From Butyrivibrio sp. MB2005 (GTDB lineage: Bacteria; Bacillota; Clostridia; Lachnospirales; Lachnospiraceae), in contig NZ_AUJP01000009.1 of NCBI RefSeq assembly GCF_000424285.1, positions 173,122 to 237,121 on the forward strand: a stretch of 64,000 bases of DNA. Direction: 5' to 3'. Every line of letters starts with the position of its first letter. The stretch's first letter is position 1. Below, in pieces: positions 1 to 9,311 of the stretch. The translations under genes were made by a program, and so were the position numbers. Under the pieces are notes generated by a model that did not search any database, was not told the origin of the DNA, and saw nothing but the letters and a program-made list of their open reading frames with translations.

Positions 1-1
1 A

Positions 2-361
2 GCTATTAATGATAATTATGGTCACAAGGTTGGAGATAAGGTGATCATTGAGATAGCAAAGTGCATGCAGTCTGCCTTCAGAGATTCTGATGTGGTATTC
101 AGACTTGGAGGCGATGAATTTGCTGCCTTTGCAGATGGCGTAGAAAATGAGAGCGTAGGACGTCTGGTAATAGGACGTTTCTTTGAAGCAATTAACAATA
201 TGAGTATCCCGGAACTTGGGGATAGAAAAGTCAGCATCAGTGTCGGTGCCGCTTTCTATCCTTCGTCCAACGTGGATACATTTGACCTGTTATATATGCG
301 CGCAGATGAAGGCGCATACGAAAGCAAGAGATATGAAGGAAACTTCATATCCTTTAAATAG
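2..361 (+). CDS. diguanylate cyclase GGDEF domain (5' end missing)
   Basis: C-terminal 119 codons of a c-di-GMP synthase; the frame is open to the left edge, so the start and any sensor domain lie outside. Visible are the substrate-binding NDNYGHKVGD segment, the catalytic GGDEF signature (RLGGDEFAAF), and an RxxD product-inhibition site (RDSD) five residues before it, so the enzyme should be feedback-inhibited. The C-terminal ADEGAYESKR resembles the usual ADxALYxAK of the domain. It ends 1 bp before the convergent AraC gene, with no room for a separate terminator. Confidence 0.9.
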   Translation, partial: AINDNYGHKVGDKVIIEIAKCMQSAFRDSDVVFRLGGDEFAAFADGVENESVGRLVIGRFFEAINNMSIPELGDRKVSISVGAAFYPSSNVDTFDLLYMRADEGAYESKRYEGNFISFK

Positions 362-362
362 C

Positions 363-1229
363 CTATCTTGAAGTCCAGTACATGTTTCTGAACTCGGTAG
401 GTGTGCAGTTTTTGATGATCTTAAACATTCTGATAAATGAGGACAGAGACGGGAAACCGCAGTTAAGGGCTACGTCGGTAATGGAGTTCCTTGGATCTAT
501 CAGGTATGTTTCTGCCTTGGCTATACGTTTCTGATTGACATATTTGTAGAAAGAAACGTTGGTAAACTGCTTAAATCTGCGGGAGAAATAAAACTTACTG
601 AATCCGCTTTTTCCGGCAATCTCATCAAGGCTTAAATCTTCGGAGCAGTGCTCCTGAATATAATCACAGATTTCAATAAATCTCTCGAAATACTCGTCTC
701 TGCGGACATGCTCCACAGGGTCATCTTCGACGCTTCTCTTTACGAAATTCTTGCCGATGCAGGATAGGAATTCAAGAAGCTTACAATATATGTCCACCTC
801 TGAAAAAGAGGCATTTTCTTTGTAAATCTCGGTGATTTCCAGCAAAAGGGAACGCACTTTATTATAAATCTGAGGATAATCTTCAGGGGTAACCACTATA
901 TAAGGGGACATGATGCTGATAAGCGTCTCAACCTCGTGCATAAATCTCAGCTCAGTGGTATCGGGCTGGAAAATAATACGCTGACCTTCCTCCGGTGCCT
1001 TAATAGAGTGAATACAGCCTGGGCAGATTATGATGATATCACCCTCGCGAAGGCTTACGTTCTCCCCTGCGCAGTTTAAGTCATAGCAGCTGCGAATGGG
1101 CATAATAATCTCAATTGCAGCGTGCCAGTGCGGGGGATAATCCTCATACTCATCATTGTCATAGAGCTTAAGAGATGTGCTCTGCTTATAATTGACGGTT
1201 TCAACCAGTCCATTTAATGTTTCGATCAT
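363..1229 (-). CDS. AraC family transcriptional regulator with cupin sensor domain
   Basis: 288 aa. The N-terminal part (about 25-95) looks like an AraC-type cupin ligand-binding domain: HWHAAIEIIMP, then REGDIIIICPGCIHSI. The C-terminal 100 residues hold two helix-turn-helix motifs (about 199-220 and 248-270), ending with the family pattern ITDVALNCGF...SSFIRMFK. The start ATG has AGAGGT about 8 nt upstream. The gene is divergent from the GH43 gene at 1546, and the shared region carries repeated sites, so it probably controls that glycosidase in response to a sugar. The ligand cannot be read from sequence. Confidence 0.9.
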   Translation of the reverse strand: MIETLNGLVETVNYKQSTSLKLYDNDEYEDYPPHWHAAIEIIMPIRSCYDLNCAGENVSLREGDIIIICPGCIHSIKAPEEGQRIIFQPDTTELRFMHEVETLISIMSPYIVVTPEDYPQIYNKVRSLLLEITEIYKENASFSEVDIYCKLLEFLSCIGKNFVKRSVEDDPVEHVRRDEYFERFIEICDYIQEHCSEDLSLDEIAGKSGFSKFYFSRRFKQFTNVSFYKYVNQKRIAKAETYLIDPRNSITDVALNCGFPSLSSFIRMFKIIKNCTPTEFRNMYWTSR

Positions 1230-1545
1230 ATTTAATACCTCTTATGCGCCTGTTTATCCATGTTTATGGCGCAATAACTCTTAAAACTCCCTGCGGATTC
1301 CCCCTCCAAAAAGCGCAAGAATTATTAATTGATATGTACTATTTTATTACAAAAAGATGCTCTATCAACAATGAAAAATTGCTGTTTAATGATTAATAAT
1401 TGCTATTTATTGCCACTATTTCGATATTTTGCCCAAAAATCCGAGCAATAATTAGTAGCTAATTAACAAGCATTGAAAAGATTAAGATTTTAAGCTGTGT
1501 TATTTTGTTATTACCAAAGAATTGATTCATTTTAAGGAGACAAAT
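1230..1545. promoter_or_regulatory. divergent AraC/GH43 control region with direct repeats
   Basis: AT-rich 316-bp region between the divergent AraC regulator and GH43 gene. It contains a near-perfect direct repeat AATTGCTRTTTA at 1377-1388 and 1398-1409, exactly 21 bp apart (two helical turns), a layout AraC-type dimers bind. A weaker related motif follows near 1408-1421. An inverted relative (GAGCAATAATT) lies near 1443. No small gene was seen here. Confidence 0.5.
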
Positions 1546-2526
1546 ATGAGCAAAGAAAGAGAGCCCTTAGTTACACATATTTTCACAGCTGACCCTTCAG
1601 CTCATTATTTTAATGGCAAGATCTATGTGTATCCTTCACATGACGTTCCGCATAACGGCGAGGATAATGACAACGGTGATGAATATCAGATGGAGGATTA
1701 TCACATTCTCTCCATGGATGAGATTGGAGGAGAGGTTACAGATCACGGCGTAGCCCTCAGCATGCATGATGTGCCCTGGGTCAGAGACCAGATGTGGGCT
1801 CCTGATGCAGTTTGCAAGGATGGAAAATACTATCTGTTTTTCCCTGCAAGAGATAAGGAAGGCAACTTCAGACTGGGAGTTGCTGTAAGCGACAAGCCGG
1901 AAGGCCCCTTCACACCTGAGGAGAACTGCATCGAGGGAAGCTTTAGTATCGATCCCTGCTCATTTATGGATGATGACGGCAAGGTTTATGTATATTTTGG
2001 CGGACTTTGGGGAGGACAGCTTGAGAAGTACAGAACAGGCAAGTTCAATCCTGAGGGAACAGAGCCTGAGAAAAATGAACCCGCTGTGTGCCCTAAATGC
2101 GCACTTATGAGCGATGATCTTAAGTCATTTGCAGAAACGCCAGTAGATATCCAGATTCTTGACGAGGACGGCAATCCGCTCCTTGCAGGAGATGAGGGCC
2201 GCAGATATTTCGAGGGCCCATGGATGCACAAGTATAACGGCAAGTACTATTTCTCATATTCTACAGGAACAACCCATTATATCTGCTATGCAGTCGGCGA
2301 TAAGCCCTATGGTCCTTTTACCTATAAGGGACGCATAATGGAGCCTGTTATCGGTTGGACAACTCATCACTCAGTAGTTGAGGTTGAGGGAAAATGGTAC
2401 CTCTTCTACCATGACTGTGAGCTGTCAGGCGGTATCAACCACAGAAGATGTGTGAAATATACTGAGCTTCACTACAATGAGGATGGCACTATTCAGACAA
2501 TCCATCCCTATGACCACAAGAATTGA
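1546..2526 (+). CDS. glycoside hydrolase family 43, cytoplasmic (arabinosidase/xylosidase type)
   Basis: 326 aa, no signal peptide, so it acts on imported oligosaccharides. The five-blade GH43 catalytic residues are visible: general base D16 in TADPSAHY, pKa-modulating D136 in SIDPCSF, and general acid E223 in FEGPW. QMWAPDAV is the usual second-blade motif. The ATG at 1546 is chosen over the in-frame TTG at 1522 because AAGGAG sits 6 nt upstream of it. Substrate is probably an arabinose- or xylose-containing oligosaccharide; family 43 specificity cannot be settled by eye. Confidence 0.9.
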   Translation: MSKEREPLVTHIFTADPSAHYFNGKIYVYPSHDVPHNGEDNDNGDEYQMEDYHILSMDEIGGEVTDHGVALSMHDVPWVRDQMWAPDAVCKDGKYYLFFPARDKEGNFRLGVAVSDKPEGPFTPEENCIEGSFSIDPCSFMDDDGKVYVYFGGLWGGQLEKYRTGKFNPEGTEPEKNEPAVCPKCALMSDDLKSFAETPVDIQILDEDGNPLLAGDEGRRYFEGPWMHKYNGKYYFSYSTGTTHYICYAVGDKPYGPFTYKGRIMEPVIGWTTHHSVVEVEGKWYLFYHDCELSGGINHRRCVKYTELHYNEDGTIQTIHPYDHKN

Positions 2527-2676
2527 AGAACTTAGGGAGAGATAGTCACTTCAATTTGTGGTCATAGCACACCTATTTAGGTAAAACCTATAAGATACTT
2601 CCTTGTTAATAACTTCTTCGAAGCGTATAATTACGTTATGCACAATTTAATTCATGCAAAAGAGGAGGTATTGGGG

Positions 2677-3069
2677 ATGCAGGAAGTATATGAATTCTTA
2701 AAAAAGTGCGGAACTTACTATTTGGCAACGGTTGATGGGGATCAGCCCAGGGTTCGTCCTTTCGGAACCGTTGATATTTTCGAGGATAAGCTTTATATCC
2801 AGACCGGTAAGGCTAAGGATGTTTCCAAGCAGATTCAGAAGAATCCCAAGGTTGAGATCTGCGGATTCGCAGAGGGACAGTGGGTAAGAGTTGCAGGCGA
2901 GCTTGTTCGCGATGACAGAGTAGAAGCTAAAAAGCACATGCTTGACGCTTATCCGTCACTTCAGGGCATGTATTCAGCAGAGGATGACAATACAGAGGTT
3001 CTGTATTTCAAGAATGCTGTTGCAACCTTCGCATCATTTGGCGGAGAGCCCAAAGTAGTTAAATTTTAA
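2677..3069 (+). CDS. pyridoxamine 5'-phosphate oxidase-like flavin-binding protein
   Basis: 130 aa split-barrel protein of the PNPOx-like/NimA-related group. The pattern FLKKCGTYYLATVDGDQPRVRPFG then KLYIQTGKAKDVSKQI is typical of short FMN-binding members that reduce or bind small molecules. The ATG at 2677 has AGAGGAGG 8 nt upstream; an in-frame ATG at 2638 lacks one. It is a single-gene unit closed by a strong terminator. The true reaction is unknown. Confidence 0.8.
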   Translation: MQEVYEFLKKCGTYYLATVDGDQPRVRPFGTVDIFEDKLYIQTGKAKDVSKQIQKNPKVEICGFAEGQWVRVAGELVRDDRVEAKKHMLDAYPSLQGMYSAEDDNTEVLYFKNAVATFASFGGEPKVVKF

Positions 3070-3086
3070 TAAAGTTTCTAAAGAAT

Positions 3087-3121
3087 CGGCGCAGGTTTAC
3101 GTAAACCTGCGCCGTTTTTTT
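3087..3121 (+). terminator. rho-independent terminator after PNPOx-like gene
   Basis: A perfect 28-bp palindrome (3087-3114; arms CGGCGCAGGTTTAC / GTAAACCTGCGCCG) is followed directly by seven T. It separates the flavoprotein gene from the signalling operon. Confidence 0.95.
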
Positions 3122-3168
3122 AGGTATTTACTGCCTTTACACCCTCATTTTGCGTAAAAGTGCACTTG

Positions 3169-3197
3169 TTGATGAAAAAGCGTTATTTTCATATAAT
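3169..3197 (+). promoter_or_regulatory. sigma-A type promoter for the SBP-kinase operon
   Basis: TTGATG (3169-3174), a 17-bp spacer and a perfect TATAAT (3192-3197), about 76 bp before the lipoprotein start at 3274. Confidence 0.6.
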
Positions 3198-3273
3198 TAA
3201 TGAAAAAATAATATCAGTGAATTACTACGTTGAGACATAAAAGAGATTTGCAGAATTGAGGGGGCTATAAAGC

Positions 3274-4560
3274 ATGAGAAAGATTATCTGCAGCATTTTA
3301 GTTTTAAGCGTTTTGTCGCTGACGGCTTGTGGCAGTAAAGCACCGGAAGAAGCAAAGGGAGAGTTCAGCCCGTCGCTTGATACAAACACTGAGTGCAGTC
3401 TTACTGTGGCCGGAAGCTACGATAATTTCGAGGCCTTAGAGGCCGAATTTGACAGATTCAACGAGATATATCCAAATGTTCAGCTTAGCTATGTGAAGCT
3501 TGATGACTATAACAATGTATTGGACACAGCGCTGGAAGGCGATGACAAGCCCAATATTTTCTTTACCTTTGCCTCGATGGTGGACGACGAAAAATACAGT
3601 CACATTTTTACTCTTACTGAGGATTTGTCGGACTCCGCTCTTGGCCTTAATCTTGGCTGCATTCGCGAAGGCCTTATTTACCATGATGATGAAAACCATG
3701 TAATGATGGTGCCGGTTTTTTCAAGAAGCTATGGCATGCTGGTGAACAACGATCTTTTTGAAAAAGAAGGATTAAAAGTTCCCACCACATGGAATGAGCT
3801 TTTAGATGTGTGTGAAAAATTTAAAAGTAAGGGCTATGCAAACCCTATGATGGGTTACAGTGCAGGGTCATCCAGCTGTTTCATGTACACAGTTGCTTAT
3901 CCCATGTTTGTAGCCAGCCTTGCAGAAAAGCAGGAAGCCCTTGATCTTGCCAATAATCTCGATCCCGCAGCAGGAGAATACATGCGTCCTGCTCTGGAAG
4001 CTGTTGATAACCTGGTTCAAAGCGGATGCATCGATATTGCTGAATGCGATAAGATCGAGGACAACTACACTGAGGTAATTCTGCGCTTTTTCGAAGGCGA
4101 TGTACCTATGATGATCTGCAGTGGGGATACCGTGTCCGGAACCAGGAAACGTGAGACCCAGTCTGAGGCCTTTTCCCAGAATCCTTTTAGTTACACATTT
4201 TCTCCTATACCTTTGACAGATAAGGGCGGATACTTTATTGACAGTCCTTCTGTAGAGTTTTCCGTAAATAAGGAATGCGAAAACCTGGACATGACCAATG
4301 AGTTTATGCGTTTCCTTATAACAAATAAGGAGCTTGATGAGATGGCTTCTGTGAAGCGTCTTGTAACGCCTACATCTGATCTGTCTTTTGATGCGGTTTA
4401 TGCGCCTTTTGGACAGGTACCTGCTGATCGCACAATTTCCCCTGAGGTAATTGGTGTCACAGATCCGCTTACAGTACAGATTAAAGGTGCGGCTTATCAG
4501 GTTGGAAAAGGCGAGATCACCATTGATGATGCTGTTTCCATGTATGGAACCTTTGAGTGA
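3274..4560 (+). CDS. extracellular solute-binding lipoprotein, orphan, linked to histidine kinase
   Basis: 428 aa family-1-type (MalE-like) solute-binding protein. A lipoprotein signal ends in lipobox LTAC with C19 as the lipidated residue. The two-lobe pattern is recognisable in FDRFNEIYPNVQLSYVK and WNELLDVCEKFKSKGY. No permease or ATPase gene lies nearby; instead a hybrid kinase, a receiver protein and an HD-GYP enzyme follow in the same direction. It is therefore more likely a ligand-presenting partner of the kinase than an import component (inference). A GAGGGGG ribosome site precedes the ATG. Confidence 0.85.
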   Translation: MRKIICSILVLSVLSLTACGSKAPEEAKGEFSPSLDTNTECSLTVAGSYDNFEALEAEFDRFNEIYPNVQLSYVKLDDYNNVLDTALEGDDKPNIFFTFASMVDDEKYSHIFTLTEDLSDSALGLNLGCIREGLIYHDDENHVMMVPVFSRSYGMLVNNDLFEKEGLKVPTTWNELLDVCEKFKSKGYANPMMGYSAGSSSCFMYTVAYPMFVASLAEKQEALDLANNLDPAAGEYMRPALEAVDNLVQSGCIDIAECDKIEDNYTEVILRFFEGDVPMMICSGDTVSGTRKRETQSEAFSQNPFSYTFSPIPLTDKGGYFIDSPSVEFSVNKECENLDMTNEFMRFLITNKELDEMASVKRLVTPTSDLSFDAVYAPFGQVPADRTISPEVIGVTDPLTVQIKGAAYQVGKGEITIDDAVSMYGTFE

Positions 4561-4648
4561 AAATAGCGCAAATGCAAGGAAGAACCTACTGTTATGATAT
4601 AATTGTCTGGCAAGAATTTGACAATTGGGATGCCTTGGAGGATGTCGC

Positions 4649-7471
4649 GTGAAGAAAGCGCTGGTCATTATTCCCAATCTTCTCATAATAGGATTCGTAC
4701 TTATTTTCATCGTTCTATATGCGAATACCAGAGTAGAAGAGAGCAATCAAAACGTCATAGATGAATATGAGAAGATGACTGTCACAGTTAATCTGATCAT
4801 CACGAACTATCTTGAAGATGAGCAGCATCTGTGCGACATTTGGTCAAATTATGTCAACCGGTCAGCGGAGGCAGGTACTCCCATGACTCCCGAGGAGGCC
4901 ATTTCTTTTATCAGAAAGGCCAAGGTATTTCCTGAGATTTCCGGTCATCTGATTTTCATGGATGATCCGGAGCGGTCCGGTATTTCAACTGCGGAAAATC
5001 CGTCAGGGTCCGGTGATTATGCGGTTTCTTACAAGAATATATCTATATTCGACAATCTCGACAGTGCGAGCAACGTCAATGGCGTGGTTAATCTCACAAG
5101 GTCTTATACCAATCCTCAGAACGGAATACAGTCCATTGCTTTCATGAATTATGTGCAGGTTCTGGATCCGGACACAGAGGAATTAAAGACCGGTCTTTTG
5201 ATGAGGGTGGTCCCTTTAAGCCATCTTGAGCAGAAGCTGGTTTTTTTGAAGGGAGAGTATGATAGCGTTGAGATAAGCCTTATTGATAAGGACGGTAACT
5301 ATATTTTCCATGGAAAATCCCTGAAAAACAGCAATTTCTTTGAATATTTCAAGTCCTACAATAACGTGCCCATTGAGGATTTTCAGCGCATAAAACAGGA
5401 GGTAATCGGCGAGGTCGGCTCAATAACAATGAAAAACTCAAAGGGCGAGGATTGTATGATATCCCATACCCCTCTGGAGGCTTTGAAGGTGTGGTATCTG
5501 CTAGCATACATTCCCAAAAAAGACCTTGCGGTAAGCCGCGTAGTTGACTGGATTTTGCTTGGTACGGTTTCTGTAGCCCTAATTATTTTGCTGGTCTACA
5601 ATTTCCTGATACTAATGAATTATAACCATAAGCTGTCGGAAGCAGCGGAGCAGGCCAATCAGGCCAATGCTGCCAAGTCATACTTCCTTTCCACCATGTC
5701 ACATGACATTCGTACTCCCATGAACGCCATCCTGGGACTCAACGAAATGGTGCTAAGGGACAGTAAGGATGAAAATATCATTAGTTATTCTGAGAGTATA
5801 AGGACCGCAGGAAATACTCTTTTGGGAATCATAAACGACATTTTGGACTTCTCGAAGATAGAAGCCGGCAGAATGGACATAATAAATGTGGATTACAGCT
5901 TTGTATCCCTTTTGAACGACCTTGTAAACATGGTTCAGAAGAAAGCAGCTGACAAGGGTCTTGCTTTTAAGCTTGATATTGACAGAGAAATTCCCACTAT
6001 CCTTAACGGCGATGAGATAAGGATTAAGCAGGTCATTACCAATGTCCTTTCCAATGCGGTTAAATACACAAAAGAAGGCTCCATAACCCTTACTGTGGGC
6101 TATGAAAAGCCATTGTACAAGAACGATTCTATCATCCTGAAGGTAAAGGTTGCCGATACTGGAATTGGCATAAAACCTGAGGATATGGACCGCCTGTTTA
6201 AGGCATTTGAGCGAATCGAGGAAAAAAGAAACCGCAATATCGAAGGCACAGGTCTTGGCATGACCATAGCACAGAGCTTCCTTGCCATGATGGGAAGTCA
6301 GCTTCAGGTTGAAAGTAAGTACGGCGAGGGCTCAGTTTTTTCCTTTAATTTGGAACAGAAGGTAGTTAAATGGGATCCCATCGGTAATTTTGAGGAAGCC
6401 TTCAAGCGCTCCATCAATGAAAGACGGGGCTATCAGCAGAAGTTCACGGCTCCTGATGCGGCAGTTCTGGTGGTTGATGATACACTGGTTAACCTTAAGG
6501 TATTTGCCAATCTTTTGAGCCGCACAAAAATGCATATCGATACAGCAGAGAGCGGTGATGAAGCCATTTCTCTGTACAAAGAAAGACATTATGATGTTAT
6601 TTTCCTGGATCACATGATGCCTAAAAAGGACGGTATCGAGACCCTGGCAGAAATGCATGGTATCGCTGATTCACCAAATGCCGATACGCCTATTATCTGT
6701 CTTACGGCAAATGCTATTTCGGGCATGCGTGAGATGTACATAAAGGCTGGCTTTGATGACTATATGACTAAGCCCATCAATCCGGAGAGTCTTGAAAACC
6801 TGTTACTTGAGTACATTCCAAAAGAAAAGATTGAAGCTCCGGATGAAGGAAATGACGAAGATAAAACCGTAATTCCGAAGTTTATTTATAATATTCCGGA
6901 ACTGAATGTCAACTCCGGCATAAGCCATTGCGGATCCAAGCATTCATATATGTCGACCCTTAAGCTGTATAATGATGCTGCGGCTAAGAATGCTGAGGAA
7001 CTTGAGAAATTATGGAATGATGGAGATCTGAAGAATCTGACCATCCGTGTTCATTCGCTAAAGAGTACATCGCGAATGATCGGAGCACTTTCTCTTGGAG
7101 ATCATGCAGCAGCGCTGGAAAAAGCAGGAGATGCGAAGGATACAGAGAAGCTGGAGAAGGAATTGCCGGTTCTTTTGGAAGAATACAGAAAGCTGACATC
7201 TTCGCTTAAGACCCTTAATGACAAGGATGAGAACAGTTCCAAGGAGGATACGAGGCCGATTATAACTGATGAATCACTAAAGGAAGCATATACTACACTT
7301 TCAGAATTCTGCGCATCATACGATTTTGACTCTGTGGCGCAGGTGGTGAAGAAGCTTGGCACTTACAGAATGCCTGAAAGTGAAGCTGCAAAATATGATG
7401 AGCTGGTAAAAGCAGTTGATAACTATGATTATGATCTTATTCCGGGAATACTAGATGGGGGGAAGCAGTAA
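4649..7471 (+). CDS. hybrid sensor histidine kinase with receiver and Hpt domains
   Basis: 940 aa from the GTG at 4649 (GGAGG 7 nt upstream; the longer frame from TTG 4625 covers the ribosome site). Order: TM1 (about 4-25), a large extracellular sensor of Cache size (about 26-297), TM2 (about 299-325), HisKA with H352 in STMSHDIRTP, HATPase with N, G1 (DTGIGI) and G2 (GTGLG) boxes, a receiver (about 603-725) with D654 and K708, then Hpt with H802 in HSLKS. A full internal phosphorelay is therefore present. The last 80 residues match no domain I know. The stop abuts the next ATG. Confidence 0.95.
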   Translation: MKKALVIIPNLLIIGFVLIFIVLYANTRVEESNQNVIDEYEKMTVTVNLIITNYLEDEQHLCDIWSNYVNRSAEAGTPMTPEEAISFIRKAKVFPEISGHLIFMDDPERSGISTAENPSGSGDYAVSYKNISIFDNLDSASNVNGVVNLTRSYTNPQNGIQSIAFMNYVQVLDPDTEELKTGLLMRVVPLSHLEQKLVFLKGEYDSVEISLIDKDGNYIFHGKSLKNSNFFEYFKSYNNVPIEDFQRIKQEVIGEVGSITMKNSKGEDCMISHTPLEALKVWYLLAYIPKKDLAVSRVVDWILLGTVSVALIILLVYNFLILMNYNHKLSEAAEQANQANAAKSYFLSTMSHDIRTPMNAILGLNEMVLRDSKDENIISYSESIRTAGNTLLGIINDILDFSKIEAGRMDIINVDYSFVSLLNDLVNMVQKKAADKGLAFKLDIDREIPTILNGDEIRIKQVITNVLSNAVKYTKEGSITLTVGYEKPLYKNDSIILKVKVADTGIGIKPEDMDRLFKAFERIEEKRNRNIEGTGLGMTIAQSFLAMMGSQLQVESKYGEGSVFSFNLEQKVVKWDPIGNFEEAFKRSINERRGYQQKFTAPDAAVLVVDDTLVNLKVFANLLSRTKMHIDTAESGDEAISLYKERHYDVIFLDHMMPKKDGIETLAEMHGIADSPNADTPIICLTANAISGMREMYIKAGFDDYMTKPINPESLENLLLEYIPKEKIEAPDEGNDEDKTVIPKFIYNIPELNVNSGISHCGSKHSYMSTLKLYNDAAAKNAEELEKLWNDGDLKNLTIRVHSLKSTSRMIGALSLGDHAAALEKAGDAKDTEKLEKELPVLLEEYRKLTSSLKTLNDKDENSSKEDTRPIITDESLKEAYTTLSEFCASYDFDSVAQVVKKLGTYRMPESEAAKYDELVKAVDNYDYDLIPGILDGGKQ

Positions 7472-8242
7472 ATGGCAACCAGGATAATGATAATTAGCCG
7501 TGGCGCAGGTTTTATGATTTATGCACTTGAATCCAATCTTATGGAAAGTGGCTTCGAAACCGTCCACGCAGAACCTTTGGTTAAGAGTATAGAGATGGTA
7601 AAAGAGAATGTTGATATCGTCTTATTACTTGCGGATGAATACATATATGAATCCGCGGATGCCCTTGTTTATCTAAAGGATCTGTGCGAGGACAAGGAGC
7701 TTCCTGTCTGTCTTATAGGCTATGAAATTGAGATGGAAGAGGTCAAGCGCTACATTCCGGAAAAATTCATAATTAAGGAGTTTACCCGCCCCTTTGATGC
7801 CAAAAATGTCTCGGAGGAGCTCAAGGATGTTTCCCAAATTGCCGAGGAGAAAAAGCTTGGGAAGCACATTCTTCTCGTTGATGACGATCCTACATCTCTT
7901 AGAATGTTTCAGGGGTGGCTTTCTGAAAAATACAGGGTAACCGCGGTAAAATCAGGAATGCAGGCCATCACTTACATTGCACATCACTCGCCGGATCTGA
8001 TACTGCTTGATTATGATATGCCCATTACTCCCGGTCCCCAGGTAATGGAGATGATACGTAGCGAAGTCAGTGCTGCGCAGATTCCGATAATATTCCTTAC
8101 GGGAAAATCCGACAGGGAGAGCATAATGAAGGTCATGAAGCTAAAGCCCCAGGGCTACCTTCTTAAGACCATGTCCAGAAAAGACATAATCGCATCTATT
8201 GATGATTTTTTCGAGAACAGAAAATGGAATAACAAGCTGTAA
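7472..8242 (+). CDS. double-receiver response regulator, first receiver degenerate
   Basis: 256 aa with no output domain. Residues 130-250 are a standard receiver: acidic triad D137-D139, phospho-acceptor D180 in LILLDYDMP, T210 and K232. Residues 1-120 follow the same alternating pattern (IMIISRGAGFMIYALE, DIVLLLADEY, LPVCLIGY) but lack the acidic triad, an aspartate at the end of the third strand, and the lysine, so this half is probably a pseudo-receiver. It likely shuttles phosphate or controls access between the upstream Hpt and the downstream HD-GYP protein. The ATG immediately follows the kinase stop, implying translational coupling. Confidence 0.85.
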   Translation: MATRIMIISRGAGFMIYALESNLMESGFETVHAEPLVKSIEMVKENVDIVLLLADEYIYESADALVYLKDLCEDKELPVCLIGYEIEMEEVKRYIPEKFIIKEFTRPFDAKNVSEELKDVSQIAEEKKLGKHILLVDDDPTSLRMFQGWLSEKYRVTAVKSGMQAITYIAHHSPDLILLDYDMPITPGPQVMEMIRSEVSAAQIPIIFLTGKSDRESIMKVMKLKPQGYLLKTMSRKDIIASIDDFFENRKWNNKL

Positions 8243-8279
8243 TACTGATCTAAACTGATTTGAGGGTGGAGGATCATGG

Positions 8280-9290
8280 ATGAACGAACGTGTAGTAGTT
8301 GTCGATGATGACACTGTGATTTTAAAAAATTCAGATGCTATCTTATCCAAATGCGGGTACAGAGTGACCTGTCTAAAGAGCGGAAAGCTTCTCCTTGGAT
8401 ATCTTGAAGCCAATGATGCGGACATAATTTTGATGGATATCCGTATGCCCGAGATGGATGGATATGAGACCATGAAGCTCCTCAGAGAATGGGAAAAGAA
8501 GACCGGAGCCGAGGAAATACCTGTGGTTTTCATGACAGCCAATGATGATGATGTATCTGAGACAACGGGATTATCCCTTGGAGCGATGGATTACATCAGG
8601 AAGCCTTTTCATGCTGAGGTTCTAAGGCTTCGTGTTACTCATCTATTAGAGCTTATAGCCTTCCAAAAGGATCTTCACGGTCAGGTTGTGCTTAAGACAA
8701 GGCAGCTGGAGAGCATGTCCCTTCATATCGTTGAGACTCTGGCGGATGCCATAGATGCCAAGGATAATTACACAAACGGCCATTCAAGAAGGGTTGCAGC
8801 ATATTCCAAAGAAATCGCCAGTAGATGCGGGTTTTCATCGGATCGTCAGGAAGAGATATACATGATAGGCCTGCTCCATGATGTAGGTAAGATCGGAGTG
8901 CCGGATTCTGTGATAAATAAGCCCGGAAGGCTCAACGATGAAGAGTTTGATAAGATTAAAAATCACCCTGTTATGGGTGCCAAGATACTGAGTAATATCG
9001 CCGAGATGCCTAACCTCATAAAGGGCGCCAGGTGGCATCACGAGAGGTACGACGGAACAGGCTACCCCGACGGCTTAAAGGGTGAGGATATACCTGAAGA
9101 AGCAAGAATTATAGCCGTTGCGGATGCTTATGATGCCATGACCAGCCGCAGAAGCTATCGAAACATAATTCCTCAGGACCACGTGATAAGTGAGATAAAA
9201 AATGGAATGGGAACTCAGTTCGATGAGAGATTTGCCCGTATCATGCTTGATATGATCGCAGAGGATACAGAATATACAATGCATGAGTGA
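8280..9290 (+). CDS. response regulator with HD-GYP c-di-GMP phosphodiesterase
   Basis: 336 aa. N-terminal receiver with D53 (LMDIRMPEMDG) and K108; C-terminal HD-GYP domain with GLLHDVGKIG (H200, D201), NHPVMGAKIL, RWHHERYDGTGYP (GYP at 261-263) and ADAYDAMTS. Such proteins hydrolyse c-di-GMP to GMP. The chosen ATG has GGTGGAGG 7 nt upstream; an overlapping ATG at 8276 is out of frame and stops quickly. It is the output of the solute-binding-protein/kinase operon, so extracellular ligand would lower c-di-GMP. Confidence 0.95.
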   Translation: MNERVVVVDDDTVILKNSDAILSKCGYRVTCLKSGKLLLGYLEANDADIILMDIRMPEMDGYETMKLLREWEKKTGAEEIPVVFMTANDDDVSETTGLSLGAMDYIRKPFHAEVLRLRVTHLLELIAFQKDLHGQVVLKTRQLESMSLHIVETLADAIDAKDNYTNGHSRRVAAYSKEIASRCGFSSDRQEEIYMIGLLHDVGKIGVPDSVINKPGRLNDEEFDKIKNHPVMGAKILSNIAEMPNLIKGARWHHERYDGTGYPDGLKGEDIPEEARIIAVADAYDAMTSRRSYRNIIPQDHVISEIKNGMGTQFDERFARIMLDMIAEDTEYTMHE

Positions 9291-9311
9291 ATTAGAAATT
9301 ATGGCAGTTCA

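Noticed and set aside
3868..4746. Long minus-strand open frame (292 codons) opposite the solute-binding gene
   Set aside because: It lies fully antisense to a gene with lipobox and family motifs; its Cys/Arg/His-rich composition is that of an antisense frame and it has no ribosome site.
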